Positions 34,287 to 46,200 of a DNA stretch of 64,000 bases are shown in pieces. The notes under the pieces are model-generated. The model saw only the letters and a program-made list of their open reading frames with translations. It was not told where the DNA came from and did not search any database. Position 1 is the first letter of the stretch. Every line of letters starts with the position of its first letter. The DNA comes from Heterotrichella gracilis (Eukaryota; Sar; Xanthophyceae; Tribonematales; Xanthonemataceae): positions 1 through 64,000 of the forward strand of contig JAULBX010017748.1 in the NCBI GenBank assembly GCA_032358255.1. Direction: 5' to 3'. Made by a program: the position numbers and the translations under genes.

Positions 34287-37200
34287 TCACACCGACTCCT
34301 GTGCCAGCTTGTACTGCAGCAGGCTCCCCCCCTCCCGCACCACACTGCTGTACTCCCCTGTGGTGCGCCGGGTGTGCAGCCAGAGGTCAGCCGCTGAGCT
34401 GGCGGTGGCTCCCTTGGTTTCCTCCCCGTTCTCCTGATCAGGGGCGCCGCAGCCTCCTCCCCCTGCACGATGTCATGGCGCACATTCAAAAACAGTTATC
34501 TAACAATCCATATCAAATAATGGAACCATTGTGGACTTGAAAGTCCCACTGTGTGCTCTTCAGGGGCACACAAGGCAATAAGTCAATGACGGATGGGAAT
34601 GCCCTTTTATTTGTTTGTTTGTTTAAACCATTTAATGGATAGCGCAGCATGGCAACAACGCATGGGCCACATGAAATGTCAGGAAAATCCCCCCTCATGA
34701 GGGAAAGGAGTTACATCGGTGCCGATCAGTCCATATTTAGGGTTTACAGTACCCCAAGAAACCCTAAAGCCGTGATCCCTTACCTGGGGTCAAGATGCGC
34801 AGCCTGTCTCCTCCCTCCACCTCCACAGTCGCCTTCCCCCCCAGGCTCACCACCTCCCCTCCCCGTTTCAACCACAAATTCACCCCCTTGGCCGCTGGCC
34901 CCCCTCCCAATATGCCCCCTGGCGCCACCGAGCGGCGCTCAGACAGTATGGAGGCGGTCAAGGGGCGAAGGAACTCGACCTGGGTGGGGGGGAAACAACG
35001 AGATTTTATCAGAGGTTGACGAATTAACCCAAGAGGGAAGGACTTGCAATGATGCTGGCAGGCCATGGCGTCACTCGCAAACGGCCGGATTGGAAAATGA
35101 TTTGATTTTCTTAAATTCTCACTGCAATGTTACCCATTGACAATGCACTGCAAGTTGTTGGTGTAGTGGTCACATAGTTTGGGCAATTAAATTGGCAATG
35201 CCCCGCAATTTTGCTGGTGCAGTTTTGGGCACCTGCATTTGTCCCTGCACACACACTTGCCACACACATTGTCACATACTGTACAACACAGCTGGTCAAC
35301 GGGCAAATGCAAGTTGACCTGTGCCAGATAAGTGCTACACCAAACCACAGGGTTTCATGCACCACCCACCTCCCGCACCACGCCATCGCCCCCCCGCCAC
35401 CTCCCCTGCCCCCCACTCCCGGGCCGCAGCGTGAACTGGTGCAACACAAGGGGGTAGCGCCGCTCCAGAATCTCGGGGTCAGTAATTCTGGTATTTGTCA
35501 TGTGGGTGTGGACCCCGCTGCGCCCCTCCCACCCGGGCCCCGCCCCCGCGCCCCCCGCGATGGTCTCGTAATACCCTAGGTTAGGGTCTCCAAAGGTGAA
35601 GTTGTTCATGCAGCCCTGGGAGTGGTGGGTGGGGTGGTGGGTGAGTGTGAGTATGAGGACGGGAAGGATGAAACCCTAAAGACCCTTGGAGGATGTTGGG
35701 ATAGGGATGCGTAACGGCTTTCTTTGTGCTTTGCATAGGGGTTCTCAACAAGAAGCTTGCAGAGGTCGTTTCACACCTGACACTTTGCAGCTGCATGAAA
35801 AACCCTGACCACCAAATCAGCAGCCCCTTTAATGTCAGCATGGGGCTTTGCAGGTGGCTGGCTAACCTGAACAGGTCCACTTCTAGGGTTTTGCTGTTGC
35901 CTTTTATAGGGTCTCACCTGGGAGTTTGCAGCCGCATCAAAGGCCCTGAGCACCAAATCGGTGACCCTCTGCGATGTGAGCACATTTCCGCCCACCACCG
36001 CCCCCCCCCGGCTGGGGCTCAATATGGAACCCTTTGGGATTTTGACCGTGATGGGGGCCAGGCACCCGGAATTTAGCGGGATTTCTTGGGACACCATGCA
36101 GCGCAGGGAGTATATGATGGCTGAATAGGTGACGGCAGGGGGGGCGTTGGTGTTGCCAAACACCTGGGGGCCGGTGCCTGCGGGAGGGGTTTCATTCAGG
36201 GTTTTGTTAGGGCTTTTTGTAGGGTTTTGGTTGGTTCTTTTGGTGGTTTTTCTGGGGGACGCCATGCAGGGCAGGGAGTAGATGATGGTGGAGTAGGTGA
36301 CGGCTGGGGGGGCGTTGGTGTTGCCAAACACCTGGGGGCCCGTGCCTGCAGAGTACAGAGTTCCATATATAGGGTTTTGGTAGGGCTTTTGGAAGGGTTT
36401 TGGGTGATTTATTGTGCGTTTTCTGGGGGGACCATGCAGGGCAGGGAGTAGATGATGGCGGAGAAGGTGACGGCAGGGGGGGCGTTGGTGTTGCCAAACA
36501 CCTGGGGGCCGGTGCCTGCGGGAAGGGTTTCGTTAAGGGTTTTGCAGAGAGTGATCTGTAGGGCTGTTTGTAGAGTTCTGGTTGATTGGTGGGTTGGCAT
36601 GGGACAGCATGCAGCAAAGTGAGTAAATGATGGTGTAGGTGACGGCTGGGGGGGCGTTGGTGTTGCCAAACACCTGGGGGCCCGTGCCTGAACAGGAAGG
36701 GTAATTTCAGGGTTTTGTTAGGGTTTTGTTCAGATGCTGCTGGGCTTGAACCCCTGGGTTTGAACCCCATGACCTATAGGAGGGATTGCCATAACTCCAG
36801 CCAGATGCGTTATTTGGCGGAAAGTGGCATAACATCGTTGTTACCAGATCAATGCATGCAGGTACTTGCAGAAAAGCCTGACAAGGTTGAATCACGATCC
36901 CTAAAAACCCTCATGAAGGGGACTTGGACTCTTCCTCCAACACCCCCAACGTCGCCGCACCTTCAAAATCAAACACCGCCGATCCGTCCCTCCGATCAAT
37001 TGTGACCGACAGTGCGATCGGCGTGCCATCGTCCATCTGCTCCACAGCTGAAACAGTGCCTACCTCGGGGAGGCTCCTGGCCAATGAGAACTGGACAAGC
37101 ATTTCGCGCACAGCGTGCTCGGCATTGGCCTGGAAGGAGAGTTAGCGTGTGTGAGTGTGTGGGGAGGCAGGAGGTGCGAAGAGGGAGAGGGGGAGTTGGT

Positions 37201-40200
37201 GCGTGTGTGGGCACGTGAGACGGCGGGGGTTTGGAGGTGGGAAAGGAGGGAGGCCCTCACAAACCCCAGCGAACGCCAACTGTTGGGCACACACCTGCGT
37301 ATGCCTCATGTAGGCAAACCTTAGGCAAACCCTAGCCAAACCCTAGCCCAAACCTCTCCCAAACCCCACCTGTATGTGGCGCATGTATGCCGTGACCACC
37401 TCCTGCCCACACTCCCCAAACCCTAGGCCAAAACCCTAGCCCAACCCCTTTCCAAAACCCACCTGTATGTGCCGCATGTAGGCCGTGACCACCTCCAGCC
37501 CACACTCCCCAATCAGCTCCTGCACAAGCTGGATGCCACGCGTGTTGGCGGCAACCTGCAAATGCAATTACAAATAAAAGTTTACGATTACAATCACAAT
37601 TAAATCATTACGATCTCAATCAGCTCCTGCACCAGCTGGATGCCGCGCGTGTTGGCAGCAACCTGCAATTGCAGTTGCGAATATGATTACAACTCCAATC
37701 ACAAGTAATTTATTACAATTGTAATCAGCTCCTGCACCAGCTGGATGCCGCGCGTGTTGTCGGCAACCTGCAATTGCAATTGCGAATATGATTACAATTC
37801 CAATCACAAGTAATTTATTACAATTATCAATGAGCTCCTGCACCAGCTGGATGCTGCACGTGTTGGCGGCTACCTGCAATTGCAATTACGAGTTTGTTCT
37901 GATTACAACTACAATTAGAATAGATTGATACAATTTTAATCAGCTCCTGCACCAGCTGGATGCTGCGGGTGTTCGCAGCCACCTGCAATTGCAATTATGA
38001 ATATGATTACAACTACAATCATAAGTTATTACTAATAATCTCCATCAGCTCCTGCACCAGCTGGATGCCACGCGTGTTGGCAGCAACCTGCAAATGCCAG
38101 TACAAATTTGTTAATATTCCAATTATGATTGCCAATTACCTTTACAATCACAAATCACAAATTACAATTGCAATCATCCATTGCTGTTAGGGTTCCAGTT
38201 ACCCATTGCAATTAACTTCTCGCCAGCTGGATGCTCTGGTTACCTGCCAAGGAGGGTACGATTGCATATTATTATTACAATTACAGATTTACCGCCGCAT
38301 TGCACCCAGGCAGGCATGTCAAGATTTCTGAGAACGTACCGGCACACATGCAATGGCAATACCCTACCTGCGCCTTGAGGTCCGATAAATTGTCCTGTAG
38401 GTTGCGGGTGCCGCTGATCCCCGGGACACCGCTCAACCCCGGGGCCAAGAGCAGTTGGGAGATGCCCGCTTCCTGGGGATGGGAATGCCAAAATTTGAGC
38501 AATGTGGGATGTTGGTATTATAATATACTGGGTGGCGCACCCACCCACTGACAATGTCCCTGCTACTATTCCCTTACAAAAACGAACAAAAGGCATTCCC
38601 AGCCGTCATCAGCTTATTGCCTTGTATTCCCTTACTTCTGGAAATCATGATACTTGATACCTACGTAAACCCCAGACTCGCATGTGCAAGACTGGCCGTT
38701 AATGTGGCTGTATTGCTGAAATGCATGTATATAAATATTCTTCTTAGATCCCAGGCCATTTCCATGGTCGCAACCCTCGCGGACCCACCTGGAAGTGCCC
38801 CTTCTCCACCAGCTTGAATGACACTATTGCAGCCCCCTCCTCCTCCAAGCGGTGGGAGTTGGGGGGCATGGATCCCGGGGATATGCCACCTGGAAATGGC
38901 GAGAAATGAAAATAGAGGTCAGAATGGAGAGCACAGATTTCAGGAAGAGTGGCCACAGAAGGGACGGGGAGAAAGACAAACTCTAGCGGAAGCATAATCA
39001 CCAAAGACCTGCCAAAACCTTGCCAACTGTACAATGAGGGTGGTCCCCTCCCAGCGCACCCCTGGCCGCATGGTGGGCACAACACTCCAATGTCAGCCAA
39101 CAGACAGCAACTCTTATGCCACGGGGTGCGTATGACCTCAAATCCCCCACCACCGGCATCCCGACCTTCCCACCAACACCCCTTGGCAGGATTTCCCTCC
39201 CTCCCCTCGCACCTATATCCGCGTGATGCCCTCTTGATGCCACAAAGAACACCACCTGCCCCTTGTTGAACACAGGGGTGATGACTGTGATGTCGGGCAG
39301 GTGGCTGCCACCCGCAAGCTGGGGGTGGTTTGAAACCAACACATCCCCCTCCTGCAGAGGGTAGGAGCAAGGGTTTTGGGGTTGGTGTCTCCATTGGCAG
39401 GTTAGCACCTCTTTGGCCATGCTAGCAGACCAGTTCAATGTCACCACCTGCATAATCCCCAGCTAAGCCTTCCAGGATCCCCTTTTTGCTTTTTTCTGTA
39501 GCGAGTAGCATGCTGTTGGTCCCCTGGTCCCCGAGCAGAGTACATAATATATGGAAACAACAAGACTGCAACCACTGTGATGAAAGACAACAAACAATAT
39601 GGTCGAACTTGGGCATCTTACCGCAGTTGGAATACCCTACCTTGAGCCCCTGTTCCTCCCCTGGGCCCCCGGGACCATAATACGCCACCTGGAACCGCAC
39701 CGCCTCGCTCATGGCCCCCAGGTGCACCGGCAAATGCGGTGCATTTGCCACCAGGGAGCCCTCGGGTCCAAATAGCGCACACGAGAAGTCCAGTCGCTCC
39801 TTGATGTTGACAGACACAGAGGTGCGCTGCAGGGTGCGGCCCATCTGCTCAGCCACACCCATGAACCTGCACAGGGAATTGGATGTAAAATACATATAAG
39901 GAGTCAGAGGGTCCATTGCTATGGAGGATGAAGGGCTTGACAGGAAAAGACATTTCGTTGAGGGATGTGGCGGATGCTGCATTGGTGCGTTAAGATTGTA
40001 CACGTATAAAAGTCAGAAAGAAAGCAATCAACAAGTGCAATTAAGCCGTACCTGTGGGAAAAGATGGCGAGCTGGATTGGGTCACACTCCGTCGACATTT
40101 GCCCACCCCCGGTTGATTCCTCCCCCACCCGGATCACCACATCCCAGTTGGGGGTGATATTGGCCACGCAATCGGCCTCCACCACCAGGGTTGAAATGTC

Positions 40201-43200
40201 GTCGATCAGCATCGCGGGGCCCCTCACGCAATGTCCGGGGCTTAATGTTTTGAGCAGGTACGCGGGGGTGTCCTGGCGCCCGTCCGGCTCGAAATACGCA
40301 GAAATGTGGCAGGCGGGAGGGGGCAGGGGGCCTGCAATAGCATGCACAATTCAATCCCGGCTTGACAGATAATGATGTACAGTGACACAGTGGACTCAAT
40401 ATAAGACTATTACACAGCCGCAATGCTGACTGGATCCAAGTGTCTCGCACAAGCCGATGCCAGATGCCAGCCTCACGAAAAACCTCTCCTGGGGTAAATA
40501 AACCCTACCAGAAACCCTTACCCGGTTGCTCCACCTCCTGCCCCTCCTCCGGCAGCGGCATGCCCCTGCCAGTCACCCGCACACGCACGTCGTCCACCGC
40601 TATCGCTCGCCCCTCAAGCACGAAACCAAATTCCCGCATGTAGGCGGCCTCAAATGCCGCTCCGGGGTCCCCAGCAGTAGAAGGAGTTGCGTCTCCAACT
40701 GCAGCTGCGGGGGTGGAGTTTGACAGTGGGTGTGCTTAGGCCGATATTTGGTAATAGAATGTTTATTTTAGGCCAGGGGTGCATGTAGCGCGAGGAATAA
40801 GGCATACATGCATGCTTGAAAAGTGATAAGGGAATCATGCAATCATGTATGTATGTGTGCATCCATACGCATGCATGCGCCCAAGTCAAACATGTTGCTT
40901 GTGCCCCTCCCTCCCCCCCTCCCCTTACATGCGTCTGCAGCGTCGGGGCCGGAGGAGGTTCCGGGTTCGATGCACGGCGTCATGACCGCCACATCGGTGC
41001 CGTCGTATCGCAGGTTGAGGAAGCGCTGGCAGGCGATTTGGGAGGGGAGGAAACCCTGTGGGAGGGGGCCATGGAGAGGCGTTTGGAGGGACTGGAGGGT
41101 GTTGAGCAGGGTACAGTACCTAAGCCAGCAGAGTGCACCAAGCCCCTGCAAATACTCTCTAGCCAACACCTGCCTGAGATACCGCCACAATGTGTAAGGC
41201 AAAATGCCAAGTATCCTCCTGCTCTCATCAAGTACCCTCCTGCTCTAGTCAAAACCCTACCTGGTCCAACAGCTCGGTTGCCATCCCCTGCTCCAGCGCA
41301 TCCTCACATATCCTACACAATCCTACCCAAAACCCTACCCAAAAATCCTACCTGGTCCAGCAGCTTTGCTGTGGCCTCCTGTTCCAGCGCGTCCAGCCTG
41401 GCATTCAGGCCCCCCAGGGTGTCGGGGGTCAACATTTGTGCACAGGGCTCCTGGGCCTCCTCAACAATGTCGGCGAGGCCGATACCCACCGCAGACAAAA
41501 TGCCTGGGAAATTCAAGAGTTTTTAAAATACAATGAAATATCAGGGCGCAACTTGCCTGGAAATTTAAGCGCACGGTTGGCGCATCCAGGGACACACAAC
41601 TCGAGAGAGGAGCAGGAAGGCACATAGCAACAACAGTTCTGACTTCCTTTTAAAGCATTCGAGATATCATTGCAACAGACGAACAACAATGTCTTCTTCC
41701 GTACCTGAGTAGCGCTGTATAAATATTGTCTTCATGCCCAGTGACCTGGCGATGGCGCATGCGTGCTGCCCCCCTGCACCCCCAAAGCACGCAAGCACAT
41801 GCGCTGCCACGTCATACCCCTGCCAGCCAATTAACAGCGACAAGTCAGCATGACGGGTGGTGGTGGTTGAGGTGGCGGTGGTGGTGGTGGTGGTGGAGGT
41901 CGTGGTGGGTGGTGGTGATGGTGGGGATGCAGACGGCGTGAGAAGGGATTTTTAAGGACTCTTGTAATGGTTGTTGTGTTTGTACCTTGTGAACATTTCA
42001 GCAGGAAGGCGCAGTGAAGCCAACAGGTGCTGGGCCACGCACCGCTGAAGGGCAAAACCTCAGACTCCCAACCCTATGATTGGGTGCCACACCCCCGCAC
42101 CTTCATTTGCGTCAGAGCCCTGATCGGCCGGCACATGGTCTCATTCGCAACTCTAATGAAGCCAATGGCCACCTCATCCACGCTCTTCACCACCCCCCCA
42201 TTGGACTCCGCATGCGAATTCACCTCCCGCGTAATTTCCTCAAATGCGGCGCGGGCGGCATCTGCATCTAGGGGCTCATTTTCCTGGGGCCCAAAAATGT
42301 GCGGGAAATACTGGGGCAGGATCCTGCCCAGGACCAGGTTTGCGTCGGTGATGGCCAGGTACCCCCCCTTCCTGCGCAGTAGTAATATCCCCCCCTTGAG
42401 TTTGGTCATGACACCGCATGCATCACAGAAATCGTACATGTGCATCCAGGAATCACCATCGATTTCAATGATACTAAGTTGCTGTGAATTACGGATGCAC
42501 GCATTGTTGACTCCAGGGTTTACTCTAGGGTTCATACCGGCAAACCCACCCCACCACCAACCCAGCCCCACAGACCCCAACTATAATACACTTAGCACAC
42601 CACCACCCACCCCCCACCTGTAGCATACAGGCCCTGGATGCGCCCCACATGACTCTGGCCCCACCCGGAATAGGCCAGAGGCAAAAAACAGACGGGACCC
42701 CCCGCCAGCAGCTACTGTGTTGATGTCCAGCTGCGGGGCCTGGGGGTGAGTGGGGTTTTGGTGAGGGTGTAGGGTTTTGGTCAGGGTTTACAAAGGTGTT
42801 GAAGCTGGGGCCTGGAGGGGAGGGGGATGGGACTAATGTGCTTTTTTATCATGCTCTAAGAGGAATGTGTGTTGGAGCGCAACCGTATTATATAACGTCC
42901 AAGTAAACAGCTAGAATGCTTACTTGTATGGTCACCCCTGCTGTCGTGGACTCAAACACATGCTCGTATGCCCCCGCGTATCTCGACACATCTGTGGATG
43001 TGCCTCCCATGTCGAATCCAATGAGCTGGGGCCTCGGGGGGCAGCCGGGCCACCGGGAGGTCAGCGCATACCCGACATACCTGGGGGAGGGGGCAAATGT
43101 TTGGATTCACGCAGGGTTTCAGGGCAGGTGAGCGAGGGGGGTGAAAATGAGCTGGGGCCTAGGGGGGCAGCCGGGTCATGGGGAGGTCAGCGCATACCCT

Positions 43201-46200
43201 ACATACCTGGGTGGGGGAGGGGGAAGTGCTGACATACGAGGGGGTGCAAGGGGTTGCAATGGCAGGGTGTGAGCATGGATGGCAGAATAACATGGATTGC
43301 AGAATAACATGGATTAGCTTACATAACACCCTGGTTTATGTAAGGAGTGGCAGGAGGCACAAGGAAGCTTCAAGAGGCGATTTTTCATAGAGGGTGTGAG
43401 TTCACGCTGCTAGCGGCATCACATGCAATGTCTGTACTATCATTGCACCTGGCGGAGCACACCCTGTGAATACAGAAATTTTGCCTATTAATATTTAGCA
43501 GCAGGCAGTGCTACATGTTGCACATTTCCACTCACCCCCCGGCCGGCCCCGACAGGATTGCTTTGTGCCCCGAGAAGGAGGACACTGGAGTCAGGCCCCC
43601 ATCCGACTGCATGAACGACACCTGGACGCTATCCAAACCCTCGTCAAACCCTGACTGGAAGGTCTGGATGTACCTGCACATGGGTGGGTGGGTGGGGGTA
43701 ACCTGGGATGCTTGCCAATGCCCTGCAGGTTGACTAATTTCCAGTGTGTGTTTGGCGGGCACAAATTCCATGTCTGAGAAGGAATGTACCGTATTTGTGA
43801 AGATCTTCATTTATTAAAAAGGTACAGTCGTCGGCCCGCCGTGGTTGCCAACATTATTGTGGGAATTGGCTTATGGCAAGTGGCACACCCACCGCATGAT
43901 GTGGGGGGTCAGATACGCGTCCGCGCACGCCGTGAATGCCCGGGGCACAATCTTCACCACCGGCATGACCACAGATGACAGCGAGATCTGGCGGAACCCC
44001 ATTTCCCGCGCAATGCCCCCCACCATCAGCTCGTGCTGGGGGTAGATGGCTGCGTGCTTCAGGGCAACCGCGATACTGAAAATGCCGCGGGACAGGATTT
44101 CCTGCAGGAGGAGGAAGGGCAGAAATAGATGTTGGGGAGGTTCAAATTCCTCTCAAATCCCTTTAATATGTGCTTGAGGGCCACTCTGATGCTAAAATGC
44201 AGGGGTGGGATTTCCTGCAAGGGGGGAGAGGGTTATGTTGGGTGTGCGGGGAGGTCCCGGATTAGGTCAAGGGTGATACGACAATGATAGGACCAAACAT
44301 TGCCTCATTTGCCTGGCTTAGGTGCCCAGCCGGGCTCTGAAATACAGAGCCAGCAGGGGCATGTGCTTCCCATTCTCCCCACCAAAAGGTATTCAACAAC
44401 CCGCAACATCAATACTAATTCTACCCACTCACCCCCCCCCTCCTTCATTACCTGCAGCACCCCCTTCACTTGCTGGGGGTCCGGGGCCTTACGCACGCAC
44501 ACCATCTCCCCTGTCACCCCCCTCACGTACTCCCCCACAAGGGGGTATGCGGCAGCGGAGGCAAGGGGGTTGGGGCCAGAGCGCCTGCAGGAGGGGGTGG
44601 AGGAGGGTGAAATTGGGTAGGATGATGTAAAATCCAGTACCGTTAGGTGCACCCTAAAACCCTTATCAGGACTTGTCAGGGTTTCCTCCTCATTTAATCC
44701 TCCTAGGAAACAATATGTACTGCCACATCCACTGCCATCTCACACCCAGCCTTGGAAACAAGGCCACCAGGGCTTTACAATGGCATTCGTAGAGTCTCCC
44801 TAGGGTTTAGGGTATTTCCTCCCCCACCTGCTCTCCTCCTCCCCCAGGGGAATGACCACCTGTTCCTCCACCTCCACTGCCATCTCATACAGCACCCCAG
44901 GGACAGAGATGACCAGGTCAAAGATGTAGTTTTAATGCTCAGCGAGGGTACTGTAAGGGTATTTTCACGGAACGGCACTAGAATTGTGCTACGAATTTCG
45001 GTATTTCCCTCCCCCACCTGCTTTCCTCCTCCCCGAGGGGAATAACCACCTGCTCGTCCACCTCCGCTGCCATCTCATACAGCACCCCCGGGACGGAGAT
45101 GACCAGGTCGAAGATGTTGGGCCGGGACTGGTTGCCTATGTGCAGCAAATCCCTGAAACCAGCTGTGGTCACCAGGGCGCAGCGCTCGCCCTTGCGCTCC
45201 AAGAGGGCGTTGGTGGCAACCTGCAGTAGGGTTTTGCCAGGGTTTTGTCCAGTATTTCGATGGTTTGTATAGAATTTTCAATGGGGATTTAATGGGGTTG
45301 TGAATGTGCAGCAGATCCCTGAAACCAGCTGTGGTCACCAGGGCGCAGCGCTCGCCCTTGCGCTCCAAGAGGGCGTTGGTGGCAACCTGCANNNNNNNNN
45401 NNNNNNNNNNNNNNNNNNNNNNNNNNNNNNNNNNNNNNNNNNNNNNNNNNNNNNNNNNNNNNNNNNNNNNNNNNNNNNNNNNNNNNNNNNNGTAGGGTTT
45501 TGCCAGGGTTTTGTCCAGTATTTCGATGGTTTGTATAGAATTTTCAATGGGGATTTGATGGGGTTGTGAATGTGCAGCAGATCCCTGAAACCAGCTGTGG
45601 TCACCAGGGCGCAGAGCTCCCCCTTGCGCTCCAAGAGGGCATTGGTGGCAACCTGCAGTAGGGTTCTGTCAGGGTTTTGTTTGGGATTTAGGTGATTTTG
45701 TGTAGGGTATTGGGAGACGTTTGGATGGTGCATTGATAGAGTACTCAATGGAGTACCCAGATTGTGCAGCAGATCCCTGAAACCAGCTGTGGTCACCAGG
45801 GCACAGCGCTCGCCCTTGCGCTCCAAGAGGGCATTGGTGGCAACCTGCAGTAGGGTTTTGGCAGGGGTTTTAAAAAGGGTTCTAAAGGGTTTCGCCTTTG
45901 CGCTCAAGGAGGGCATTGGTGGCATCCTGCAGTAGGGTTCTGTCAGGGTTGTCTTTGGTATTTCCGTGCTTTTGTGTAGGGTATTGGGAGAAGTTTGGAT
46001 GGTGCAGTGATGGAGTATTCGATGGAATACTTAGATTGTGCAGGCAGTCCCTGGACCCAGCTTTGAACACCAGCGCACAGCGCTCGACCTTGCGCTCAAG
46101 GAGGGCATTGGTGGCAGCCTGCAGTAGGGTTTTGTCCGCGATTCTAGCAACAGGTTTCACAGGATTTTGACCGGGCATTTTAATGGAGTTTTGAGCCAGT

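Noticed and set aside
37613-38095. Regularly spaced repeats resembling a CRISPR array
   Set aside because: The conserved unit is a coding exon edge with a splice acceptor, spacers are related to each other, and the host is eukaryotic.
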